A DNA stretch of 64,000 nt from assembly GCF_027460065.1 (NCBI RefSeq), contig NZ_JAPYZZ010000005.1, positions 124,001 to 188,000 on the forward strand. The letters are read 5' to 3'. Position 1 is the stretch's first letter; the number at the start of each line of letters is the position of its first letter. The notes beneath the pieces were generated by a model, which was given only the letters and a program-made list of their open reading frames with translations, was not told the DNA's origin and did not search any database. The translations under genes were made by a program, and so were the position numbers. The stretch is from Martinezella rhizogenes (lineage in GTDB: Bacteria; Pseudomonadota; Alphaproteobacteria; Rhizobiales; Rhizobiaceae). Below are positions 1-7,032 of this stretch, piece after piece.

Positions 1-446
1 GCAAGGCCTATAAGGCGGATGCGGACGACGCGGCCTATGCCACTTTCGAGCTGGAAGGCGGCGCCATCGCCCACATCAACTCCTCATGGGCGGTGCGGGT
101 GCGCCGCGACGATCTCGTCACCTTCCAGGTGGATGGCACCCATGGTTCGGCGGTGGCGGGCCTGACCAAATGCTTCACCCAGCACCGCACCAATACACCG
201 AAACCGGTGTGGAACCCCGACCAGCCGCAGACCATCGATTTCTACAAGACCTGGCAGGAAGTGCCCGACAATGTCGTCTATGACAACGGCTTCAAGGCGC
301 AGTGGGAAATGTTCGTGCGCCACCTCGTCGATAACGATCCGTGGCCCTATGGCCTTATGGAAGGCGTGAAGGGCGTGCAGCTTGCCGAGCTTGGACTGAA
401 ATCCTGGAAGGAACGCCGCTGGCTCGACGTTCCCGCTATTTCCTAA
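1..446 (+). CDS. Gfo/Idh/MocA family oxidoreductase (3' part only)
   Basis: The gene enters from outside the window; 147 C-terminal codons are visible, read in the frame that starts at base 3 and ends with TAA at 444-446. The residues fit the C-terminal substrate-binding half of the Gfo/Idh/MocA NAD(P)-dependent sugar dehydrogenase family: a beta-sheet stretch (ATFELEGGAIAHINSSW) and a late helix ending near WLDVPAIS. The Rossmann half is missing, so cofactor motifs cannot be checked. It lies 7 bases upstream of the DUF993 gene and is probably cotranscribed with it, the isomerase and a second Gfo/Idh gene, which suggests one sugar pathway. The substrate is unknown. Confidence 0.8.
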   Translation, partial: KAYKADADDAAYATFELEGGAIAHINSSWAVRVRRDDLVTFQVDGTHGSAVAGLTKCFTQHRTNTPKPVWNPDQPQTIDFYKTWQEVPDNVVYDNGFKAQWEMFVRHLVDNDPWPYGLMEGVKGVQLAELGLKSWKERRWLDVPAIS

Positions 447-453
447 GGAGGCG

Positions 454-1620
454 ATGGTGAGCGAACTCAAGCTTCCGAAGGATGACCGCAGCATCGAGGT
501 CTACAGACTATCAGGCACGCCGGTCGCGGTTGAGAAACGAAGTGCGGTGGATTTCAACCGCGTCGCCTTCGCCGCCGCCCATGTGGTGGCCGATCCCCTT
601 GCCGATAACGACCCATGGCTGACGCCCGCCATCGACTGGGACGCCACTTTACGTTTCCGTCACCGCCTGTGGGATCTCGGCCTCGGCGTCGCCGAGGCGA
701 TGGACACGGCGCAGCGCGGCATGGGGCTCGCGTGGCCGCAGGCGCAGGAACTGATTTCCCGTTCGCTGAAGGAGGCGGCCAGCCGCAAGGATGCGCTGAT
801 TGCCTGCGGCGTCGGCACAGACCATCTTGATAGTGGCGGTTATGATGTAAACCAGATTGTTGACTCTTATCTGGAACAGCTTGATTTTGTTCAGGGAGAA
901 GGCGGGCGCGTTATCCTAATGGCGAGCCGTGCATTGGCTGCGGCGGCGCGTTCCCCGGATGACTATCTCAAGGCTTATGCACGGGTCCTCTCCCATGCCG
1001 ACCAGAAAGTGGTGATCCACTGGCTGGGTGAGATGTTTGACCCGGCGCTTGAGGGTTACTGGGGCTCCGGTGACCACATGCAGGCCATGGAAACCTGCCT
1101 TGCCATGCTCGAGGAAAATGCCGACAAGATCGATGGCATCAAGATTTCGCTTCTTTCCAAGGAAAAGGAAATCGTCATGCGCCGCCGCCTGCCGGCTGGT
1201 GTGCGCATGTATACCGGCGACGACTTCAACTATGCCGAATTGATCGCCGGTGACGAACAGGGGCACTCGGACGCCCTGCTCGGCATTTTCGACGCCATTG
1301 CACCGGCTGCCTCCAAAGCTCTCGCGAGCCTGAAGCGCGGCGCGGACAATGAGTTCTTCGATATTCTGGAGCCGACGGTGGCGCTGTCGCGCCATATCTT
1401 CAAGGCCCCAACGCGCTTCTACAAGACCGGCGTGGTGTTCCTCGCCTATCTCAACGGATTGCAGGAGCATTTCACCATGGTTGGCGGGCAGGAAAGCACC
1501 CGCTCCACGCAGCATTTCGCCAAGCTTTTCCGGCTGGCGGACAAGGCCAATGTGCTTGCCGAGCCGGATCTCGCAACGCGCCGCATGAAGGCGTTTCTTT
1601 CGGTCCGGGGCATTGGCTGA
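454..1620 (+). CDS. DUF993 family protein (dihydrodipicolinate synthase-like)
   Basis: A 388-residue protein that I recognise as the DUF993 family, often labelled dihydrodipicolinate synthase-like; its enzymatic role is not established. Conserved-looking blocks are the N-terminal PAIDWDATLRFRHRLWDLG stretch and the central VIHWLGEMFDPALEGYWG and KIDGIKISLL stretches, which suggest a TIM-barrel aldolase-like fold. The Shine-Dalgarno AAGGAGG at 445-451 is only two bases from ATG 454 but ideally spaced for the in-frame GTG at 457, so the true start may be 457. It sits between two Gfo/Idh genes and a TIM-barrel isomerase. I infer an aldolase or retro-aldol step on an oxidised sugar. Confidence 0.75.
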   Translation: MVSELKLPKDDRSIEVYRLSGTPVAVEKRSAVDFNRVAFAAAHVVADPLADNDPWLTPAIDWDATLRFRHRLWDLGLGVAEAMDTAQRGMGLAWPQAQELISRSLKEAASRKDALIACGVGTDHLDSGGYDVNQIVDSYLEQLDFVQGEGGRVILMASRALAAAARSPDDYLKAYARVLSHADQKVVIHWLGEMFDPALEGYWGSGDHMQAMETCLAMLEENADKIDGIKISLLSKEKEIVMRRRLPAGVRMYTGDDFNYAELIAGDEQGHSDALLGIFDAIAPAASKALASLKRGADNEFFDILEPTVALSRHIFKAPTRFYKTGVVFLAYLNGLQEHFTMVGGQESTRSTQHFAKLFRLADKANVLAEPDLATRRMKAFLSVRGIG

Positions 1621-1647
1621 GGCAGCAGAACCAGGGGAGATATCGAT

Positions 1648-2469
1648 ATGAGTCTTGAGGGCCTTTCCATCAATTTCGCCACCGTGCGCCAGGGCGGCGC
1701 TTTTGGCGCCATCGTTGATGCCTGCCTTGCCCATGGCATCACCGCCATTTCGCCCTGGCGCGAACAGGTGCACGGCGTCGGGCTCGCGGAAGCCGCCCGC
1801 ATTGTCGAACAGAACGGCCTGCGCCTCAGCGGCCATTGCCGCGGCGGCTTTTTCCCCGCCCCCGATGCGGAAGGCCGCCGCCGCGCCATCGAGGATAATA
1901 AACGCGCCGTCGATGAAGCGGCCGCCATGAAGGCCGATTGCCTCGTGCTTGTTGTCGGTGGCCTGCCCGCCGGCTCCCGCGATCTGAAAGGCGCGCGGCA
2001 AATGGTGGAGGACGGCATGGCCGAACTTCTGCCCTATGCACGGTACGCTGGCGTGCCGCTGGCCATCGAACCGCTTCACCCCTTTTACGCTGCCGAGCGC
2101 GCCTGCTTCAACACACTGAAACAGTCGCTTGATCTCTGCGACCGGCTGGGGGCCGGCACCGGCGTCGCCATCGACGTCTATCACGTCTGGTGGGACCCGG
2201 AACTGGAGGAGCAGGTGGCGCGGGCCGGCAGGAACGGGCAAATCCTTGCCCACCACATCTGCGACTGGCTGGTGCCGACCACCGACCCGCTCAATGATCG
2301 CGGCATGATGGGTGACGGCGTGATTGACCTCAAGGCATTTCGCGCCATGATCGAGGCTGCCGGCTTCCACGGCCCGCAGGAAGTGGAAATCTTTTCGCAT
2401 CGCTGGCAGGCGCGGCCAATGGACGAGGTCCTGTCCACGGTGGTCGAGCGTTTCAAGACTGTTTGTTGA
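1648..2469 (+). CDS. Sugar phosphate isomerase/epimerase (xylose isomerase-like TIM barrel)
   Basis: A 273-residue protein of the AP endonuclease 2 / xylose isomerase-like TIM-barrel family, which contains IolE/IolI-type epimerases and dehydratases. Visible family signs are SLEGLSINFATVRQ at the start, the metal-site-like LAIEPLHPFYA (Glu), GVAIDVYHVWWDPEL (Asp, His), ILAHHICDWL (His, Asp) and the late EVEIFSHRW (Glu). GGGGAGA precedes the ATG. It is 27 bases after the DUF993 gene and 19 before the next Gfo/Idh gene, so it is cotranscribed. Metal-dependent isomerisation, epimerisation or dehydration of a keto-sugar is likely; the substrate cannot be read from the sequence. Confidence 0.8.
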   Translation: MSLEGLSINFATVRQGGAFGAIVDACLAHGITAISPWREQVHGVGLAEAARIVEQNGLRLSGHCRGGFFPAPDAEGRRRAIEDNKRAVDEAAAMKADCLVLVVGGLPAGSRDLKGARQMVEDGMAELLPYARYAGVPLAIEPLHPFYAAERACFNTLKQSLDLCDRLGAGTGVAIDVYHVWWDPELEEQVARAGRNGQILAHHICDWLVPTTDPLNDRGMMGDGVIDLKAFRAMIEAAGFHGPQEVEIFSHRWQARPMDEVLSTVVERFKTVC

Positions 2470-2488
2470 GATATCCGGGAGAGATACA

Positions 2489-3724
2489 ATGCCTGAAAGG
2501 CTGAAACGCAAACGCTATGCGCTGGTCGGCACCGGCAATCGCGGCACCACCATGTGGGGCCGCGAACTTCTGGCCGGCTGGAGCGATTATGTCGAGCTGG
2601 TCGGCATTTGCGACCTGAACCTGATGCGCGCCGAACGCGCCCGCGCCATGATGGGATCGAACGCACCGCTTTATGACGATTTCGACCGGATGATGCTGGA
2701 GCAGCGCCCGGAACTGGTGATCGTCTGCACGCCTGACGATACGCATGACGGCATCATCATCCGCGCCCTGGAAGGCGGAGCCGATGTCATCAGCGAAAAA
2801 CCGATGACCACCACCCCGGAAAAGATCGACCGCATCCGCGCGGCGGAGGCCAAAAGCGGCCGCCGGGTCGATGTGTCCTTCAATTACCGTTTCTCCCCCA
2901 CCGCCGCGCGGATCAAGGAACTGATCGACGACGGGGCCATCGGCACCGTCACGTCAGTCGATTTTCACTGGTATCTCGACAACCAGCACGGTGCGGACTA
3001 TTTCCGCCGCTGGCACGCCTTTACCGAACATTCCGGCAGCCTGTTCGTGCACAAGGCCACCCACCATTTCGATCTCTTGAACTGGTATCTCGATTCCGAT
3101 CCCGTCGAAGTGAAGGGTTTCGGACAGCTGCTGCACTATGGCAAGAACGGCCCGTTCCGCGGAACGCGCTGTCGCACCTGTCCGCACAAGGATGAGTGCG
3201 ATTATTTCATGGATCTCGGCGCCGATCCTTTCCTCGATGCGCTCTACGAAGATCCGTCGAGCATTGACGGTTATATGCGCGATGCCTGCGTCTTCCGTGA
3301 GGAAATCGACATCCCCGATACGATGAGCGCCTCGATCCGTTATGCCAGCGGCGTACAGGTCTCCTATTCGCTCAACACCTATATGCCGATAGAGGGCCAT
3401 CACATCGCCTTTAACGGGCACAAAGGCCGCATCGAGATGCGCCAGTATGAAAAGCAGCCCTGGACAGAGCCGCCGGCCGATGAAATCCTGCTGGTGAAAA
3501 GCTTCGGCGGCGGTGTCGAGCATATCTGGGTGCCGCATGAGCCGGGCGGCCACTACGGCGGCGACAACCGCATGCGCGACATGATCTTCAAGCCGGGTTC
3601 CAACGACCGGCTGCGGCAGCGGGCGGGCTCACGCGCCGGCGCCATGTCTGTCCTCTGTGGCGTGGCCGCGCTGAGAAGTGCCCGCGAAGGCGGCTCGCAG
3701 CCGGTAAAGTCGCTGCCGCTGTGA
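2489..3724 (+). CDS. Gfo/Idh/MocA family oxidoreductase with a Cys cluster
   Basis: A 411-residue NAD(P)-dependent dehydrogenase. The nucleotide-binding VGTGNRG is at residues 13-19 and the family EKP signature at 103-105 (ISEKPMTT); a catalytic-type His follows in HKATHHFDLLNWYL. An unusual insertion, CRTCPHKDEC (Cys 228, 231 and 237), resembles a small metal-binding cluster. The Shine-Dalgarno GGGAGAGA precedes the ATG. It is the last gene of the operon; a strong stem-loop lies just downstream. The operon holds two dehydrogenases of this family, so oxidation followed by re-reduction of a sugar (as in 3-keto-sugar pathways) is possible but inferred. Confidence 0.85.
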   Translation: MPERLKRKRYALVGTGNRGTTMWGRELLAGWSDYVELVGICDLNLMRAERARAMMGSNAPLYDDFDRMMLEQRPELVIVCTPDDTHDGIIIRALEGGADVISEKPMTTTPEKIDRIRAAEAKSGRRVDVSFNYRFSPTAARIKELIDDGAIGTVTSVDFHWYLDNQHGADYFRRWHAFTEHSGSLFVHKATHHFDLLNWYLDSDPVEVKGFGQLLHYGKNGPFRGTRCRTCPHKDECDYFMDLGADPFLDALYEDPSSIDGYMRDACVFREEIDIPDTMSASIRYASGVQVSYSLNTYMPIEGHHIAFNGHKGRIEMRQYEKQPWTEPPADEILLVKSFGGGVEHIWVPHEPGGHYGGDNRMRDMIFKPGSNDRLRQRAGSRAGAMSVLCGVAALRSAREGGSQPVKSLPL

Positions 3725-3731
3725 CCGATTC

Positions 3732-3760
3732 TGGCCCGTGGCGTGTCAAGCCGCGGGCCA
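3732..3760 (+). terminator. Stem-loop after the sugar-metabolism operon
   Basis: An 11-bp stem (TGGCCCGTGGC with GCCGCGGGCCA, one G-T wobble) and a 7-base loop lie eight bases after the stop codon of the last operon gene. No clear T-run follows, so it may act as an mRNA end-stabilising hairpin or a Rho-assisted terminator. Confidence 0.5.
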
Positions 3761-3856
3761 AGGGCGGCAATTGCCAAAAAGAACAGACGATATTCCGCAG
3801 ATTACGCGCTTCTTCCATGCCGGTAAAATGATCGCCGGGGGAAGAAAGAGTGAATC

Positions 3857-3976
3857 ATGTCCAGTTTTGAATCCTTCGTTCCGCTCATCATCATCGGCGC
3901 CAGCCTCTTCCTGTTTTTCAAATGGGTCGGACGCGATATGAACCGCGAAGAGAAAAAGCCGCGCACCCGCCGCTGA
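3857..3976 (+). CDS. Small single-pass membrane protein, 39 aa
   Basis: A short reading frame encodes 39 residues: a polar start (MSSFESF), one hydrophobic helix (about residues 8-23, VPLIIIGASLFLFFKW) and a strongly basic tail ending in KKPRTRR. Helix plus positive tail predicts an inner-membrane protein with a cytoplasmic C-terminus. A GGGGGAAG stretch lies about 12 bases upstream of the ATG, a rather wide spacing. I do not recognise a family. It belongs to a run of tiny genes before cspA. It is supported mainly by its protein-like composition. Confidence 0.5.
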   Translation: MSSFESFVPLIIIGASLFLFFKWVGRDMNREEKKPRTRR

Positions 3977-4057
3977 CGCTTCCGCACTATTCCGTACCTT
4001 GCGCGGTTGCGGAACTTCGTCCGCTTCCCGACGTTTTCCTGCCAAAGGAGAACGCCC

Positions 4058-4228
4058 ATGACGCAGCAGCAAAAACCGAAAACCACCGACAAAAATCCCT
4101 CTAAGGCAAACGACATTCCGCCCGCCGGTCCGCACGCCAAACCCTCACTGACCGACTACGAAAAGACCCCAGGCGCCGGTAGCCTGCCGGACGATGACAG
4201 CCGGGACGTGACCCCTGGCGCGGGCTGA
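4058..4228 (+). CDS. Small hydrophilic hypothetical protein, 56 aa
   Basis: A 56-residue, very polar, probably disordered protein (MTQQQKPKTTDKNPSK start; TPGAG occurs twice near the end, as KTPGAGS and VTPGAG). The start at 4058 is chosen because AAAGGAG at 4044-4050 is well spaced from it; the same frame is open further upstream but without a ribosome binding site. No family recognised. Composition is typical of small stress-related proteins of rhizobia, which is only an impression. It sits directly before the cspA leader. Confidence 0.6.
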   Translation: MTQQQKPKTTDKNPSKANDIPPAGPHAKPSLTDYEKTPGAGSLPDDDSRDVTPGAG

Positions 4229-4487
4229 AAACCAGCCGCGCCGGACCATTCTGAACAAGATATTTCACTTATAAAACAGTCAATTAAGCCATCAAATTGG
4301 CAACGAACCCTATTTTCCGGGCCCAGTCATTGCAAAATCGAAAATTGTGCCTATATTTAGTTTCATCGACCATTGCTTGTGACGTCGTTACCGGAACCTA
4401 GTGTTCCCCGTCGGATTTCCTCTCAAAAATCGATCTAATCCCGCAAGGTATCGCGGGAACCACAACGATTCTAAAAAGGAGATCGTT
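4229..4487 (+). promoter_or_regulatory. Promoter and long leader of cspA
   Basis: This 259-base gene-free stretch is A/T-richer than its surroundings and ends in a strong Shine-Dalgarno (AAAAAGGAG) before cspA. A small hairpin (TCCCGC / GCGGGA, 8-base loop) lies at about 4439-4458. Cold-shock genes often have long structured leaders that act as RNA thermometers; that this one does so is inference. No promoter could be placed with confidence. Confidence 0.4.
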
Positions 4488-4697
4488 ATGAACACTGGTA
4501 CTGTAAAGTGGTTTAACGCCACCAAGGGCTTCGGCTTCATTCAGCCTGACAACGGCGGCACGGACGTTTTCGTTCACATTTCTGCTGTTGAGCGCGCTGG
4601 CATGCGTTCGCTGAACGACGGCCAGAAGATCAGCTATGAGATCGTTCAGGACCGCCGGTCCGGAAAAAGCTCTGCCGATAACCTTCAGGCAGCTTGA
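4488..4697 (+). CDS. cspA: Cold shock protein CspA family
   Basis: A 69-residue single cold-shock domain, the usual length. The RNA-binding motifs are both intact: RNP1 KGFGFIQ (residues 13-19) and RNP2 VFVHIS (27-32), together with the start [12 protein letters not shown]. It binds single-stranded RNA or DNA as a cytoplasmic RNA chaperone. The start is fixed by AAAAAGGAG about 7 bases upstream. It is followed within 25 bases by a predicted small RNA with a terminator, so its transcript probably ends at 4790 unless the RNA has its own promoter. The neighbouring rpsU gene fits a translation/cold-adaptation locus. Confidence 0.95.
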   Translation: MNTGTVKWFNATKGFGFIQPDNGGTDVFVHISAVERAGMRSLNDGQKISYEIVQDRRSGKSSADNLQAA

Positions 4698-4719
4698 TAT
4701 TCGTCATTTTGGCCCCGCA

Positions 4720-4790
4720 GACCACGGATGTACTGGCTGCAGGTGCAAATGACTGTGAGAGGTCGGGTCAAAGCCCGGCCTTTTGTTTTT
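4720..4790 (+). ncRNA. Predicted small RNA A (shares an 18-nt block with 5957-6030)
   Basis: The 18 bases GACCACGGATGTACTGGC at 4720-4737 recur exactly at 5957-5974. In both places an intrinsic terminator with the same GGTCGG / CCGGCC stem follows about 25 bases later. The intervening sequences differ, which suggests a conserved RNA rather than a repeated gene. It could be an independent small RNA or a 3'-UTR-derived RNA processed from the cspA transcript. I cannot assign it to an Rfam family from memory. Confidence 0.5.
4761..4790 (+). terminator. Intrinsic terminator after cspA / small RNA A
   Basis: Stem GGTCGGG with CCCGGCC (one G-T wobble), six-base loop TCAAAG, followed directly by TTTTGTTTTT. 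A textbook Rho-independent terminator. Confidence 0.85.
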
Positions 4791-4808
4791 GGGCCATGGA
4801 GGTCCTTA

Positions 4809-5099
4809 ATGCGCAAAAATCCCTATCGTTGTGGCGATGACGTGTTTTTGAAGTCAGGGGTCCTCGGCAATACCCAGCCCGACGGCCCAGGCCGGATCAC
4901 GTTAGTCATGCCCGAAGCGCAGGGAACGGTTCGTTACAGGGTACGTTTCCAGCATGAGAATTTCGAGCGCAACGTCGCGCTCGATGACATTGATGCGCAG
5001 ATGTCGACGGCATCGCGGCCAAGCAAAGGCGAAAGCCATGCGCCACGCGAAACCGGATCGAGCTGGATCAATCTGAATACGATCAAAATCAGAAAATAG
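4809..5099 (+). CDS. Conserved-looking hypothetical protein, 96 aa
   Basis: A 96-residue protein of unknown function. The start at 4809 has GGAGG six bases upstream; the same frame continues upstream through the terminator and is not expected to be translated there. The first two thirds look like a small beta-barrel ([17 protein letters not shown], then [19 protein letters not shown]), as in proteins that bind nucleic acid or form SH3-like folds; the tail is polar. It lies between cspA and rpsU, so a link to RNA or translation is plausible but unproven. Confidence 0.65.
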   Translation: MRKNPYRCGDDVFLKSGVLGNTQPDGPGRITLVMPEAQGTVRYRVRFQHENFERNVALDDIDAQMSTASRPSKGESHAPRETGSSWINLNTIKIRK

Positions 5100-5127
5100 C
5101 GGCATCGGCTGCTTAAAGGAGATATTC

Positions 5128-5364
5128 TTGCAAGTACTCGTCAGAGACAACAATGTAGAGCAAGCCCTTCGCGTCCTGAAAAAGAGAATGCAGCGTGAAG
5201 GCATTTTCCGCGAGATGCGCGCCCGGGAATCCTATGAAAAGCCGTCGGAAAAGCGTGTTCGCGAACAGGCCGAGGCCGTGCGCCGCCACCGCAAGCTGGA
5301 AAAGAAGAAAATGCAGCGCGAAGGCCTGCTGCCAGCGCCCAAAAAGGCCGCCCGTACCCGGTAA
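5128..5364 (+). CDS. rpsU: 30S ribosomal protein S21
   Basis: A 78-residue, very basic protein with the S21 signature: [19 protein letters not shown], then a mid-region containing EGIFREMR and a Lys/Arg-rich tail. It is a small 30S-subunit protein that takes part in mRNA binding during initiation. It uses a TTG start at 5128, preceded by AAAGGAG at 5115-5121; no ATG fits the N-terminus. Alphaproteobacteria often carry more than one S21 gene, and copies next to cold-shock genes are common, so this may be a condition-specific paralogue. Confidence 0.93.
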   Translation: MQVLVRDNNVEQALRVLKKRMQREGIFREMRARESYEKPSEKRVREQAEAVRRHRKLEKKKMQREGLLPAPKKAARTR

Positions 5365-5400
5365 TCACTCGATACCGCTCTTCCGTGAAGGAGAACTGCC

Positions 5401-5616
5401 ATGGCCGCGACTAAAGAAGCTTTTTTCAAGCCCGGAAAACTGTCCGCGCAGGATAAAGCATCATTGACCGATAGCGCGGCAAAGCAGATCATCAACGCCG
5501 AAGCCGACCAGCGCGCCCGCAAGACAGAACGCCTTCGCCAGCTTCGCGAGGCACAGGAAGCGACGATTGTTGCCGCCGAGCCTGTGCCCGCGAAAAAACG
5601 ATCCGGCGGGAAATAG
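5401..5616 (+). CDS. Small basic hypothetical protein, 71 aa
   Basis: A 71-residue charged protein, probably a long helix (residues 15-55, with QIINAEADQRARKTERLRQL), ending in KKRSGGK. GAAGGAG lies about seven bases before the ATG. No family name comes to mind. It follows rpsU by 36 bases and is likely cotranscribed with it. Confidence 0.65.
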   Translation: MAATKEAFFKPGKLSAQDKASLTDSAAKQIINAEADQRARKTERLRQLREAQEATIVAAEPVPAKKRSGGK

Positions 5617-5661
5617 CGGACGGGTTTTACCATTACCCGGTCAACACAGGAGGACGACATC

Positions 5662-5799
5662 ATGGCAAAGGGTCAGTTACGCAGCAACAAGGAAGTCCGC
5701 AAGCCGAAGAAGGACAAGGCAAAGGCACCTGCCGCGACGCCAGCGGGTTCGCAGGTCAAATTCGCAAACGCCACGACAGCGGATGGTAAAAAGAAATAG
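5662..5799 (+). CDS. Small lysine-rich hypothetical protein, 45 aa
   Basis: A 45-residue frame with a very good ribosome binding site (CAGGAGGA, 5647-5654). It starts MAKGQLRSNKEVRKPKKDK and ends DGKKK; about a quarter of the residues are lysine. It is probably disordered and may bind nucleic acid. It resembles the short lysine-rich proteins often annotated in rhizobia next to rpsU and cspA, but I cannot name a family. It follows the 71-aa gene by 45 bases. Confidence 0.6.
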   Translation: MAKGQLRSNKEVRKPKKDKAKAPAATPAGSQVKFANATTADGKKK

Positions 5800-5956
5800 G
5801 GTGCCTCATCGGTCTGCAAGCCGCGATTATAAAAGCATCATTAGGGATGCCGGACTTGTTTTGGCCACATTGCCCCTCTAAATAGGTCTCATGGCAACTG
5901 CTGGTGAGCGCGAATGAAATCGTCGTTCGCAGTTGTTTTAGTCGCTTCAGACTTTT

Positions 5957-6030
5957 GACCACGGATGTACTGGCACTGGTGTAGAGAGCGATATGAGGAA
6001 GGTCGGTGCAATATTGCCCCGGCCTTTTTT
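5957..6030 (+). ncRNA. Predicted small RNA B (shares an 18-nt block with 4720-4790)
   Basis: Lies in a 553-base gene-free stretch (5800-6352). It begins with the same 18 bases as small RNA A (GACCACGGATGTACTGGC, 5957-5974) and ends in a strong terminator. Unlike copy A there is no gene immediately upstream, so an own promoter is more likely here; none could be placed convincingly. A reading frame starting at the ATG inside the block exists in both copies, but the two peptides diverge after Met-Tyr-Trp and lack a Shine-Dalgarno. The rest of the gap (6031-6352) shows only a hairpin at about 6241-6275 (CACGGGC / GCCCGTG). Confidence 0.55.
5999..6030 (+). terminator. Intrinsic terminator of small RNA B
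   Basis: A long stem (AAGGTCGGTGCAAT pairing with ATTGCCCCGGCCTT, one wobble and one mismatch) is followed by TTTTTT. It has the same GGTCGG/CCGGCC core as the terminator at 4761-4790. Confidence 0.8.
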
Positions 6031-6352
6031 GTTGCCTGTGCGCGACATTTTAGAGATTGCGCAACACGGATCGCCTACCGAATTGCCTTGCCTATTTCAC
6101 CCAAAGGGCGCACTCTTCTTCATCGGTAATTAAAGGGCGTTGCCGCCGTCAGGCCTGTATGCCGTCCCCCAGCCCCTGTTTCCTCCCCTTTTCATCAATA
6201 GGCAGGAACGATCCCGGCACTTAGATGACATTGATGACGGCACGGGCCGGGAATGATGTTCCTGGTGCGCCCGTGTTTCGAAGCGTTGAAGCGTCACGGC
6301 ATCCCCTGCCCGACGCTCCGGCTTTTGTGAACTCACAAGAAAGGAGGACATC

Positions 6353-6640
6353 ATGTCTTCCGCTTATGAAAATTGCATCATCACGTCGCAGGACCTCAAA
6401 ATGCTCCAGTCCGTGCTGGAAGGTCTCGGCTATGATCGCCACACCATGGATGGCGAAGTCCTGCTCTACAACAATGCAGCCCGCAAGGTGATCGAGCTTT
6501 TTCAGGATGGCTTGACCGATCCCGCCGATATTTCGGAGGAAATGCTGTTTCTGTTCGGCGTTCACAAATATGAACGCGTCAAACCGTGGAAACCGCTGCC
6601 GCGTTACGCCATCCAGGGCCTGCCGCCCCTTTACCGGTGA
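6353..6640 (+). CDS. Hypothetical protein, 95 aa
   Basis: A 95-residue soluble protein with a strong AAGGAGG Shine-Dalgarno six to seven bases before the ATG. It appears mostly helical, with a conserved-looking centre (GYDRHTMDGEVLLYNNAAR and VIELFQDG) and a proline-rich end (KPWKPLPRYAIQGLPPLYR). The family is not recognised. It stands alone, with a 14-base perfect inverted repeat (TTGTGA-AC-TCACAA, 6325-6338) just upstream of the ribosome binding site that could be an operator. Confidence 0.65.
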   Translation: MSSAYENCIITSQDLKMLQSVLEGLGYDRHTMDGEVLLYNNAARKVIELFQDGLTDPADISEEMLFLFGVHKYERVKPWKPLPRYAIQGLPPLYR

Positions 6641-6881
6641 TCCTCTGGCGCCGGCAACTCGCCGCCAACCCGCGATTGAGCCGTCAAAATCACCGATGAA
6701 AATAGCGGCTTGGCAAAAGCCGTATATCAGGCAACACTGAAGTTCGGCGTCCCGCGCGCGATCAGGCGCGCCAAGGATGTTGGGGGATGGACCAATACTT
6801 CAGGCTGAAGGCGCAACCATGACCGGTCTGTGCTGAGCCCGAACGGTTCATACCGGCGTTGCGTCTGCGTGGAGGGTGAGT

Positions 6882-6995
6882 ATGACGTATGACTGGAGCG
6901 GCCGCAGGATGCGGCGCGTGCGAGCGGCAAAACTGACGATCATCAGCCTCGTCGCAGCATTCGTGCTGACGGCTCCGATTTTCGCCCATATTTGA
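6882..6995 (+). CDS. Putative 37-aa membrane peptide
   Basis: A short frame with a good Shine-Dalgarno (GGAGGG, 6871-6876, five bases from the ATG). It encodes a basic N-terminus (MTYDWSGRRMRRVRAAK) followed by one hydrophobic helix (about residues 18-34, LTIISLVAAFVLTAPIF). Predicted topology is a single pass with the N-terminus in the cytoplasm. The 240 bases before it (6641-6881) hold no other gene I can support. Function unknown. Confidence 0.4.
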   Translation: MTYDWSGRRMRRVRAAKLTIISLVAAFVLTAPIFAHI

Positions 6996-7032
6996 GATCG
7001 CCAATATTTAGATCGACAGTCCGCCCGTTGGG

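Noticed and set aside
916..2511. A 531-codon open frame on the minus strand across the DUF993 and isomerase genes
   Set aside because: It is the antisense shadow of two well-supported genes; its translation is Arg/His/Ala-rich without any family motif. The same applies to long frames at 36929-38527 (minus) and 49531-51234 (plus).
4728..4808. In-frame upstream extension of the 96-aa gene beginning Met-Tyr-Trp
   Set aside because: It would be translated through an intrinsic terminator and has no Shine-Dalgarno; GGAGG directly precedes the ATG at 4809.
5968..6140. A short frame starting Met-Tyr-Trp inside small RNA B as a leader peptide
   Set aside because: No ribosome binding site; the peptide does not match that of copy A beyond three residues, whereas the DNA block and terminator do match.
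6204..6240. GGAAC near 6204 as an EcfG general-stress promoter
   Set aside because: No CGTT -10 element at 16-17 bases spacing.
6241..6275. Hairpin CACGGGC/GCCCGTG as a terminator or riboswitch
   Set aside because: No T-run and an asymmetric inner loop; no riboswitch class I know fits.
6325..6338. TTGTGA-AC-TCACAA as a Crp/Fnr site
   Set aside because: The spacer is two bases instead of six (Crp) or four (Fnr); kept only as an unassigned inverted repeat.
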